Assembly (NCBI GenBank): GCA_009746045.1
Contig: RPFO01000225.1
Span: 142,501 to 192,500 of the forward strand
Direction of reading: 5' to 3'
From: Mesostigma viride
Lineage: Eukaryota > Streptophyta > Mesostigmatophyceae > Mesostigmatales > Mesostigmataceae
Length of the DNA stretch: 50,000 nt
This document shows, in pieces, positions 42,101 to 50,000 of the stretch. Made by a program: the position numbers and the translations under genes. A model generated the notes under the pieces. It saw only the letters and a list, made by a program, of their open reading frames with translations. It searched no databases and was not told the origin of the DNA. Each line of letters opens with the position of its first letter. Position 1 is the first letter of the stretch.

Positions 42101-45100
42101 ACAGCATGCACGGACACTTAACTCTGGACCAGTGCAGAGGCTGTGAGAGGTGAGAAACTAGGGCAAAGCTGGGCGGTGTGCCTCAAAAAGTGCCTTCCAG
42201 GCATGCGCAGAGAGCACCGTGCTCGGGTTGAGACTGCTCATGGAGAGGATGAGACGGAAGGACAGGAGAGGGAGTGAGTGTGGGGAAGGACAGGGGGGGA
42301 ACGAAAAGCCGCAGGCACTTCAGTGGCCCATTATCCCTAGATGAGCACTTTGCTGCATTCCATTGAAATCAGTGGGGCAGGCTTATGCTATCTTACAAAG
42401 AAATAGTTCCCGTCAGGGCTTCGTTTAGACTTTTTCCACAGCCGGCGGCTCGCCGGCAACAATTTCCCTTGGCCGGTGGCCGGCGAATGCCGGTCAATAG
42501 CCGGCGTAGGCCGGCCACGAGCTGGCCAAGTACATGGCACTGTGGACTGTGAAGTGTGGAGGCACTGATGGAACGCGGGAATAATGCGGGTTGATAAACT
42601 TGATTGATGTTTGAAAACTAGTGCCGGCAATGCGGTGTAAGATGTACCACACCTGACAGCATTAGGCCTCGCCACGCCGGCACCTAGGAGAGCCAGCCGT
42701 CTGGCCGGATCGCGCCGGGTACTTTTCTCCACAGCCGGATCCGTCCGGATCCGGCTGTAAACGAAGCGCTGATTCCCGTGTCTCACCTAGCCGCTCTTAC
42801 TGGCACCTGCATTAAAGAGGAAAACATTTTAAGCATCTCTTTCTTTTTTCTCTTGTCTGTCTCTTTCGCACTTCGTGCACGTGCGGGCCCCCTCGCTCGA
42901 CACCGGTTTTGACTTCGCGCTGGTTTCTCTTGCCCTTGATGTGCTGAATCTGGATGTGCATCTGTGATCGGCCGCTGCGACGATCACCCCTGCCGTGCTA
43001 TCCTCTGCCATATGTCCCATCGCGTCGAGCAGGGCTGGCGATCAGCCCGCGCCACCCCTACATGTTCTCCGCGGGCGAGGACAAGATGGTCAAGTGCTGG
43101 GACCTGGAGTACAACAAGGTGAGCGCGCCACACGGGGCTGCTTCTTGTGCCTATCGGCACCCAGTGAGTCTTCGTTACGGGCGGAGACAACACTTTCACA
43201 ATCCAACCCAGGGGAGATTCCTTGCAAAGCCGTAGGGCGTAGGCCCTGTGGAGTTGGAACCTGTGAGGTCATGCTCTAAGGATGGTGCAAAAATGGGAAA
43301 TCTTCATAATCCTACAATGCGGAATTCATCCTAATGGGGATGGCTGGGCTACTGTTTGGCAGGTTCGCGTGAGCTGCTGTAGATTTGGGAGCTGGAGCTT
43401 GCTATCCATCGCTGCCGCCGCCTGGACAAGCCTTGAACTTCGTCATTGTTTAGCATGGCACTCTCGGGCAGTGATCTGGGGACATGTTTTATTCTCGTTC
43501 CTTCGTTTCCTCGTCACCCGTGCGCATGTGCCTGTGTTCCCTCTTTCTGTTGGATGCTTGCTCCCCCCTCTCTCCCCTTCGCAGGTGATCCGCTCATACC
43601 ACGGCCACCTGAGCGGCGTCTACTCGCTCGCCCTGCACCCCACCATCGACATCCTCATGACAGGCGGCCGCGACTCCGTCTGCCGGGTACGTGGATGCTC
43701 TCCATCCATCCTTCCATACTGCAGTAGCAGAGTAGAGAGGACCGTCTGCCGGGTACGTGGATGTTCTCCATCCATCCTTCCATACTGCAGTAGCAGAGTA
43801 GAGAGGACCGTCTGCCGGGTAAGTGGATGCTCTCCATCCATCCTTCCATACTGCAGTAGAAGAGTAGAGAGGACCGTCTGCAGGGTACGTGGATGCTCTC
43901 CATCCATCCTTCCATACTGCAGTAGCAGAGTAGAGAGGACCGTCTGCCGGGTAAGTGGATGCTCTCCATCCATCCTTCCATACTGCAGTAGAAGAGTAGA
44001 GAGGACCGTCTGCAGGGTACGTGGATGCTCTCCATCCATCCTTCCATACTGCAGTAGCAGAGTAGAGAGGACCGTCTGCCGGGTAAGTGGATGCTCTCCA
44101 TCCATCCTTCCATACTGCAGTAGCAGAGTAGAGAGGACCGTCTGCCGGGTGCGTGGATGCTCTCCATCCATCCTTCCATACTGCAGTAGCAGAGTAGAGA
44201 GGACCGTCTGCCGGGTGCGTGGATGCTCTCCATCCATCCTTCCATACTGCAGTAGCAGAGTAGAGAGGACCGTCTGCCGGGTACGTGGATGCTCTCCATC
44301 CATCCTTCCATACTGCAGTAGCAGAGTAGAGAGGACCGTCTGCCGGGTGCGTGGATGCTCTCCATCCATCCTTCCATACTGCAGTAGCAGAGTAGAGAGG
44401 ACCGTCTGCCGGGTACGTGGACCGCCGATGCATGCTCCTTTGGCCTCCTCTGGCCTCAGTTGCAAGGGCCTCGATTTTTCCCTCATAACCCCTTTTTGTT
44501 CTTCTCTGTCTCTTTTTGTCCCCTAATTGTCCCTTACAATCCCCTATTTCATGTCCCGTATTGTCCCGTATTGTCCCCTCTGTTATGCTAGTTCTTGTAA
44601 TACTTACAATAACTTTTGCTCCTGGTATCCCCGGCTAGTTCTTGTAATACTTACAATAACTTTTGCTCCTGGTATCCCCAGCTCTCTGCACAGTTGTCCT
44701 TCCATATGTCTGTCAGTGGTCTACCACCGCGCGTACACATCACAACCCTGAGGACACATCGTGACCTCCCTGTCTGCCACCGTGGCTGCCGCGCCCCTAC
44801 AGGTGTGGGACATGCGCACCAAGGCCCAGATCTTCTGCCTGTCCGGCCACAGCGAGACCGTGGGATCCATCCTGACGCAGCCCACGGTGAGCACCTATAC
44901 TGCCTATGGCCTACGGCATCCGTACAGTAAACCCCACGGATAGGAGCGATTCTGCGCTCATCAGCCCAGGCTAGAAGCATGGATACAAATTTGTTTGAAT
45001 ACCCTCGCGTGTGCACAAGCAGCCGCACATACTGCGGCGAGCTCATGACCACATGTTTGCCAGAAGAGGTGCGAGCGATTTGGTTCTGTGTAGCCCTGAG

Positions 45101-46671
45101 CAGGACCTGTGTTGCGGTGGTCTAGCCGAGGTGTGCATGCTCATGGCAAGCATTATTCTTTCTGCCCTTGTTACAAGCATGATAGGAAACTTTATACTAG
45201 TACTCTTGGTCAATAGACGGTCATCCAGGAATGCGTAGGCGTCCGCTGGCTGCTGGTTCCCTTCTGTGCCTTTATTGCTCACTGTTCATGCGACATACCG
45301 GTATAGTTTTTTTCCCCTTAGAAATCGCGGCGTTGGACTTGCTGCAGAACTGTTAGGAGCAGTCCTCTGGGGGGCGGTGCCCCCGTCGACGGATTGACCT
45401 TACACAACGCATCTTGTGCCTGCCCCCTCCACTTTGCGTGCACGCCCGGCCTCCACTCCTGGGTCCTTGCGCCGCTGTTCAGGACCCTCAAGTCGTCACC
45501 GGCTCATATGACAAGACCATCAAGCTGTGGGACCTGGCGGCCGGTATGTGCCGATGTCTTCATGGATGGTGTGTGTGTGTGCCTGCGTGATGATCAAGCC
45601 TCGTGCACCTTAACTACGATCGGCGTGGTCATGGGATGGTGTCATGTGGTGGCGCGATTAGTTGATATGGGTCAGGTGTTCACTCAATTTACATATTCTT
45701 GTGGGCGTACTGTGCTATCATTTGAGGCTGAGGTGCTGATGAGGTGCCAGCAGACGCGTGGCAGCAGTAGACTCAAGTTCTGAGGAGGTGGCAGGGCTGA
45801 ATATGTTTCCAGTGAAAGCATTAGACCGAACACCCCTTCTACTGCAAGCAGGGCTTTTCACGTGCATGCACCGTGGTGGTTTTAAGTGGCTCCTCTGCTG
45901 GGTGTTGCCAAGTCATCAGGCCAGGGGTCTCGTAGCCAGTGCCTTTCCTCAGTTACGTCGCAAGATGCAAATGCTTAAGTCCGTGCCTGTCCGTTCCGTC
46001 CACCTTGGCACCTGGTGCATGGTATTACCTTGTGGGGTTTCATGATTTCCGGACACCCCGTGCATGCGCACTTATGCGCATTACCTATGTCATCAACTAA
46101 TCGGTTACTTGCTTACTTACTGATGCGCGTTACCTATGTCATCAACGAATCGGTTACTTGCTTACTTACTGATGCTCCCAACGCCTGTCCGGCCGTTGCC
46201 CCCTCTGCAGGCAAGTGCCTGAGCACGCTGACCTACCACAAGAAGTCGGTGCGCGCGATGGCGATGCACCCGCACGAGATGACGTTTGCGTCAGCGTCGG
46301 CCGACAACATCAAAAAGTTCAAGCTGCCCCGCGGGGAGTTCCTGCACAACATGCTGACGCACCAGAAGACGATTGTGAACGCGATGGCGGTGAACGAGGA
46401 CGACGTGCTCGTGACAGGTGGCGACAACGGGAGCATGTGGTTCTGGGACTGGAAGAGCGGGCACAACTACCAGAAGGAGCAGAGCATCGTGCAGCCGGGA
46501 TCGCTCGACAGCGAGGCGGGCATATTCGCGGCCGCGTTTGATGTCTCGGGCTCGCGCCTCATAACGTGCGAAGCCGACAAGACGATCAAGATGTGGAAGG
46601 AGGACCCGGCGGCTACCCCCCAGACGCACCCGGTGAACTTCCGTCCGCCCAAGGACATCGGGAGGTTTTGA
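33118..46671 (+). CDS. PRL1: PRL1/PLRG1 homologue, spliceosomal WD40 protein
   Basis: Orthologue of Arabidopsis PRL1, human PLRG1 and yeast Prp46, a WD40 subunit of the Prp19/NineTeen complex that activates the spliceosome. Twelve exons: 33118-33251, 33499-33523, 35249-35486, 36101-36206, 39961-40045, 41243-41335, 41989-42052, 43033-43118, 43585-43686, 44803-44886, 45483-45543, 46211-46671. Joined length is 1539 bases, 512 residues plus TGA; family members are about 490-515. All introns are GT-AG and all phases agree. The N-terminus has the family [11 protein letters not shown] motif. Exon 5 carries Trp-His-Ala-Pro-Trp-Lys. About residues 197-490 form seven WD repeats, and the end is Phe-Arg-Pro-Pro-Lys-Asp. 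The end of exon 4 is uncertain (36206 or 36215), and its sequence is poorly conserved. Exon 2 has only 25 bases. Confidence 0.93.
34181..34909 (+). repeat. Pyrimidine tract of C5-7 T2 units in PRL1 intron 2
   Basis: About 730 bases made only of C-runs separated by TT on the coding strand, with unit length varying (mostly 7-8). It ends about 340 bases before the exon 3 acceptor. The opposite strand is G-run rich and would be prone to G-quadruplexes. It is stop-free in several frames, which creates false proline-rich ORFs. A looser CCATCCTTC repeat follows at about 34955-35030. Confidence 0.96.
37337..37770 (+). repeat. 32-bp minisatellite in PRL1 intron 4
   Basis: Thirteen full units and part of a fourteenth of 32 bases, beginning TATCGATACTGTGGTTACTA, with few substitutions and no length changes. 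Each unit contains the palindrome TATCGATA. Confidence 0.95.
38080..39659 (+). repeat. C-rich tetranucleotide array in PRL1 intron 4
   Basis: About 1.58 kb built mainly of CCNN units that change identity in blocks: CCAT, CCAA, CCTA, CCAA, mixed CCTA-CCAA, CCAA, CCCT, then CCCG-containing and CGCC units. It ends about 300 bases before exon 5. All three forward frames stay open for over 590 codons, but the low complexity and its position inside a conserved gene's intron show that these are not proteins. Confidence 0.97.
40671..41046 (+). repeat. 47-bp minisatellite in PRL1 intron 5
   Basis: Eight units spaced exactly 47 bases (starts 40671, 40718, 40765 and so on to 41000), beginning CACTTGATGCCATGCGCGCA, each containing TTATGTCATSAGCACTG. 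It ends about 200 bases before exon 6. Confidence 0.95.
42414..42771. mobile_element. hAT-like MITE in PRL1 intron 7
   Basis: 358 bases with TIRs CAGGGCTTCGTTTA and, inverted at the right end, CAGCGCTTCGTTTA, flanked by 8-bp duplications GTTCCCGT (42406-42413) and ATTCCCGT (42772-42779), seven of eight matching. The CAGGG-type terminus with an 8-bp TSD is characteristic of the hAT superfamily. The interior is rich in GCCGG and has no ORF. Confidence 0.8.
43675..44420 (+). repeat. 66-bp minisatellite repeating the exon 9 splice donor
   Basis: Eleven 66-base units follow exon 9. The unit contains the last bases of the exon plus the donor (GTCTGCCGG|GTACGTGG), then a pyrimidine-rich stretch ending ACTGCAG, then TAGCAGAGTAGAGAGG. 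Donor-like GT sites occur at 43687 and every 66 bases to 44413, with GTACGT, GTAAGT or GTGCGT after the exon-like end. Each unit is a multiple of three and has no stop in the exon 9 frame. Confidence 0.96.
44585..44680 (+). repeat. Tandem duplication in PRL1 intron 9
   Basis: Two adjacent copies of about 46 bases, each beginning TAGTTCTTGTAATACTTACA and ending GGTATCCCC, upstream of exon 10. Confidence 0.9.
46067..46175 (+). repeat. Tandem duplication in PRL1 intron 11
   Basis: Two adjacent copies of about 54 bases, containing TTACCTATGTCATCAAC and TCGGTTACTTGCTTACTTAC, ending roughly 35 bases before exon 12. Confidence 0.9.
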
Positions 46672-46891
46672 TGTTGAACATTATGCCCTTCGACTGGGTC
46701 AAGTGGCTTACTAGAGTTAAAGTGTCTAACTTAATAGTGGAATGGGGAGTTGCAGGAATGGTGTCGGCGGAGCCTGAAGGACGGGATTTGGACGTTGGCG
46801 GCCTACTATTCATAACTACAATGCCTTTTGGATGGCAAAGGATGCATGTGTATGATCGAGCATGTGTGAGAGGGGACTTAATATATTGACA
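46672..46891 (+). other. PRL1 3' flanking region
   Basis: Probable 3' untranslated region. I see no TGTAA (the poly(A) signal usual in many green algae) and no AATAAA in these 220 bases. The first TGTAA downstream lies in the LINE-D fragment at 46892-47052. Confidence 0.5.
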
Positions 46892-47052
46892 TTAATATAT
46901 TGCTATTAGGTTCCTCCCGTTAGGCGTTTCCATTGGTCTTATCGTACTTCGTAGTATAGAGCTTTGACATGGCTCTGTATATAGGTTTATAGCTGGGCGT
47001 TTGCTTTGGTTTGAGTGATTTCACTCTGCTGTAAGTAATTATATTTTTAATA
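46892..47052 (+). mobile_element. LINE-D 3'-end insertion (D4)
   Basis: 161 bases: the last bases of the ORF region and the 3' untranslated region of LINE-D, including GAGTGATTTCACTC and TGCTGTAAGTAATT. It is flanked by the 13-bp TSD TAATATATTGACA at 46879-46891 and 47053-47065. It lies about 220 bases after the PRL1 stop codon, in the same orientation. Confidence 0.9.
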
Positions 47053-47065
47053 TAATATATTGACA

Positions 47066-47633
47066 CTTGTTGGTAATTGTAATTAATGCCTTTTATTTTG
47101 GTACATTTGCATCGTCAGCATTCATTCATTCATTCACTACCTTGCACCATATACTGGCAATTGACATCATACTAAATAATTGTCTCATACTACTATGCAT
47201 GCATGCATATGCGCGAAGAAAGAAATTGGTGCGAGAGGTCCCCAGTTCGATTCCGGCCTGGATTCATTTGCAGATCGCGTTTTCCGCGGACCGGCACTGA
47301 ACGCAAATGGTTTTCACCTTTGCGGCGTGCCAAATTATCAGAATATGCGCGCACCTAGCCGATCTGCAAATATGGCTAAGGAGCCTGGCAGGCCAGCCGT
47401 ACGTGCAGCATGCACGTGCAGGCTAGCTGCAGGTAGTGCACATACATGTACATATTTTTTATTAGTAGTGTAATGTTGTATATAATTTCATACAATCAGT
47501 GATCCGCTGGTTGTCTCTTCGATAATTACGGATCGATCGCGAGGAGATCGACGTAAGATCGGCATGCAACAAAGGCCCACAATTCCATAGCTCTCCACAT
47601 CAATCATCTGCACTAGTTAGCACGAGAGATTAA
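47066..47633. other. Intergenic sequence
   Basis: About 570 bases between the LINE-D fragment and LINE-B copy B6. It holds a few ATTC and ATGC short repeats and a tRNA-like repeat (separate entry). No gene seen. Confidence 0.5.
47217..47345 (+). repeat. tRNA-like repeat, second copy
   Basis: Plus-strand copy of the repeat at 13329-13500. It contains GGTGCGAGAGGTCCCCAG, the B-box core GTTCGATTCCGG, then a shared 3' part through TTTTCACCTTTGCGG to TATCAGAATATG. The A-box part present in the first copy is missing here. Confidence 0.45.
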
Positions 47634-49361
47634 GCCGACCACCTTTCTGCTGAGCTGCTGAAGACCCCTGATCTGGCGGTTAAGGATCTTCTGCTGGCGT
47701 TCTGCAACCGTGTCCTGCTCTCTGACGAGCCTCCGCCTGCTGAGTGGCAGACGGCCATCCGCGTCATGCTGTACAAGAAGGGCTCTGCTGCTGACCCCGG
47801 CAACTACCAGGGTGTCTGCCTCCAGAGCGCCGCGCTGAAGGTCTTCATGCGCATGATGCTGCACAGGCTCCGCGCCGCGCTGGACCCACACCTGGGTGAG
47901 TCACAGATGGGGTTCCGTCGTGGTCGTAACACTGTCATGGCTGTGTTTGTCGCGCGCCGGTTGATGGAGGAGGTGCGTCGACTTCCCCCTGACAGTTTGC
48001 CGCTGGTCTTCATTTTTGTTGACTATATCAAGGCCTTTGACACGGTTCTCTGGGAGGCTCTTTGGGCCATCCTAGCTCTGGATCGGGTACCACCTGCGTT
48101 TATTGCTGCCATTCGCCGACTGTATGAGGGCTGACAGGCAGTAGTGCGGACTGCGGAGGGCACCACTCCACCATTCCCCCTTCACCACGGGGTGTGGCAA
48201 GGTTGTGTCCTGTCCCCATACCTGTTCATTATTGTCGTGGATCACGTCATGCGCCGAGCACGTGCGCGCTTTACTGCTCTTAAGGGGTTCGAGCCAGGCT
48301 TGGACATCCTTAACGTGAAAGAGCACGGCGGGGTTAGACCTGGGTACCGCCTTGCCGACCTGATTTATGCGGATGCAATACCACCCTCATCGAGAGCCCC
48401 GAGCACATTCAGACCTGGCTGGACTGCCTGGGCCTGGAGGCGCGGGCGGTGGGGCTGGAGATTAGTGTCAAAACCGAGGCGATGGTGATTGGGGCCTCCA
48501 GTAAACCACCGCTGCCGCGCCTGCTCGACGGGACGGAGGTCCCGTTCCGCGACCGCTTCAAGCTGTTGGGGAGCTGGCTTCCTGACACCGCCGACGATGT
48601 GGACACCCGCATCGACCTTGCATGGGCCAAGCTCCGTTCGCTCACACCCTACTGGCGCTCAAAGGGCCTGGACGGGCACCGCAAGCGCATGCTCTTCAAG
48701 GTCCTCGTCCTCACGGTGCTCACGTATGGCGCCGAGGCGTGGACCCTCCCACCCAAACTGGCAGCTAGGCTAGACGGCACAGTTTACAGGATGCTCCGAC
48801 AGGTCCTTAATGTAGGCTTTTCCGAGCGTCCGTCATCAGAGTCTTTGTATCATGGCATGCCTCGTGTTTCGGACGAGATTAGACAGCGTAGGATAGCATT
48901 TGTAGGACACCTTGCCCGCACCAGCCAGGTCGACACCACCCTTGGTCTGGCCGGCCCCCAGCGGCTTGGCCAGCCAGGGCGGCACATTCTGACCTGGCCT
49001 GGCCCCGCGGACATTCCCAAAAGGGTAGGGAAACCCGTCACCAACTACGTTCAGATGTTGCTGGACGACCTAGTGGTCCCAGCCCAGTTTGAGCATCGCA
49101 TCCACTCTCTCTCCCGTCTTTGGACTGCCATGCAGGACAAGACGCGGTGGAAGAAGATTGTCAAGGCGCACACGCCCGACCCTGTGGGCAAGCCACCTCC
49201 CCCCAAGCGGAGGAGGCGTTTTGATGAGTAGTGTAGTTAGGATTTTCTAGAAGCTTAGAGTTAGGATAGTTCGATCACGCGGCTTCCTCCACCCCATCCA
49301 TCATGAAATATGTGCTACATGACCTCCCCACGGAGGCATGTTATAATTTAATTTAATTTAT
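47634..49361 (+). pseudogene. LINE-B reverse transcriptase, 5'-truncated and broken (B6)
   Basis: Begins within the RT domain and runs to the ORF2 stop (TAG 49229-49231), 3' untranslated region, hairpin CCTCCCCACGGAGG (49323-49336) and tail. It is very similar to B2. Two lesions inactivate it. A TGA at 48132-48134 replaces a Ser codon. A two-base insertion near 48375 shifts the frame directly after Tyr-Ala-Asp, destroying the catalytic Tyr-Ala-Asp-Asp box. No clear TSD was found. Confidence 0.9.
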
Positions 49362-49376
49362 AAATTATAATTTTTT

Positions 49377-49896
49377 GACCGCCCACCGCCTCCCCCGCGC
49401 GCGGGGTAAGGCAGGGGCGCCTAGCTCCGCTTCTTCTCATCCCAGCGGACAAGATTTCGTTTCTCCGACGCCGCAAGCGGCTCGAGAAGACTCACTTCAC
49501 CGTGGACGACGACTTGACCCTGGCGCAGCAACAACGGCGACGGGAGCTATGGCCGACCTACACCTCCAGCTCCGGCAGACCAAGGCGGGCCAGCCGGTGT
49601 ACTGGAAGGGGGCGGCCATCTACGTCGGCCACAAGCCCTGGCAAGCGACCCCCTCGACCACCTCGGCCCCAGCGACTCCAGAAGCCCCAGCCTAGGGGAA
49701 TACAGCAGCAGTAGTGTAGAATAGTTGGACAGTGGCCTTGTACATGCCCGCCTACTACAGGCACCGACCAGCTGAGGCCTAGCATTTTTAGTCATGTACA
49801 TGTGTGCCTATGATGAGCCACCCTCCAGATGATGCCTAGCTTTATTATATTATGCCGTGCCCATGCAGGGAGTCACTCTCTGCTGAGAATTGACCA
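49377..49896 (+). mobile_element. Family C copy, 5'-truncated (C5)
   Basis: Starts inside ORF1 just before the Arg-Leu-Pro-Arg-Ala-Arg-Gly-Lys segment. After one or two frame breaks it reaches the Arg-Arg-Glu-Leu-Trp-Pro-Thr-Tyr region and the stop TAG at 49693-49695. The family C 3' untranslated region follows to about 49890, where the (TTAA)n tail of a LINE-A copy begins. It lacks its own CAATT tail, so its 3' end was lost or overwritten. Confidence 0.82.
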
Positions 49897-49900
49897 GTTG

Positions 49901-50000
49901 GTTAATTAATTAATTAATTTGACTCGTGCTCCCGTTGGGGAGTCACGGAGCATTAACCCCGATGGATGGATGGATGGGTGCAAACAGTCCTACCGGTCTA
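49901..50000 (-). mobile_element. LINE-A 3' end, continues beyond the window (A5)
   Basis: A (TTAA)n tail, then GACTCGTGCTCCCGTTGGGG, the terminal hairpin and the CATC-repeat 3' untranslated region, all on the minus strand. The window ends inside the 3' untranslated region; the rest of the element would lie to the right. Confidence 0.9.

Noticed and set aside
43594-44486. Repeat-encoding frames on the minus strand across the 66-bp minisatellite
   Set aside because: Antisense of an array whose unit is divisible by three, so open frames arise automatically.

Overview
This is nuclear DNA from a eukaryote, most likely a green alga. The one well-conserved host gene is a plant-type PRL1/PLRG1 spliceosomal WD40 gene. 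It has GC-rich exons, GT-AG introns with CTGCAG-type acceptors, and very repeat-rich introns. The species cannot be told from the sequence. I see no rRNA gene, no intact tRNA gene, and no prokaryotic or organellar gene organisation.

Layout. Positions 1-835 hold nothing I can name. From 0.8 to 31.1 kb and from 47.6 to 50 kb the window is almost solid transposable element. I use working names. LINE-A is an endonuclease plus reverse transcriptase (EN-RT) element with a (TTAA)n tail. LINE-B has ORF1 plus EN-RT and a (TTTAA)n tail. Family C carries only ORF1 and usually has a (CAATT)n tail. LINE-D is seen only as RT C-terminal fragments with an AT-rich tail. LINE-E is one RT fragment. DNA transposons with terminal inverted repeats (TIRs) occur at 13.2-15.1 kb, at 27.2-30.9 kb and, as a small hAT-like MITE, inside a host intron. 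Target-site duplications (TSDs) can be read for most insertions, so two nests can be ordered: 11.7-21.4 kb is LINE-A > family C > {TIR element, LINE-B}, and 27.08-31.07 kb is LINE-A > TIR element > LINE-A > family C.

The single-copy part is about 31.1-47.1 kb. A possible small minus-strand gene (31.35-32.13 kb, weak) precedes the PRL1 homologue, which I reconstruct as 12 exons over 33118-46671 (512 aa). Its introns carry a 730-bp C6T2-like tract, a 32-bp minisatellite, about 1.6 kb of C-rich tetranucleotides, a 47-bp minisatellite and a hAT-like MITE. Intron 9 opens with a 66-bp minisatellite in which every unit repeats the exon's own 5' splice site in frame.

How the parts relate. The LINE-B and family C ends resemble each other at both 5' and 3' termini. 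This suggests that family C, which has no reverse transcriptase, is mobilised in trans by LINE-B-type machinery, like HAL1 with L1 in mammals. LINE-A, LINE-B and family C all end in a small hairpin just before the microsatellite tail. Most copies are broken by single-base indels, often in C or G runs.
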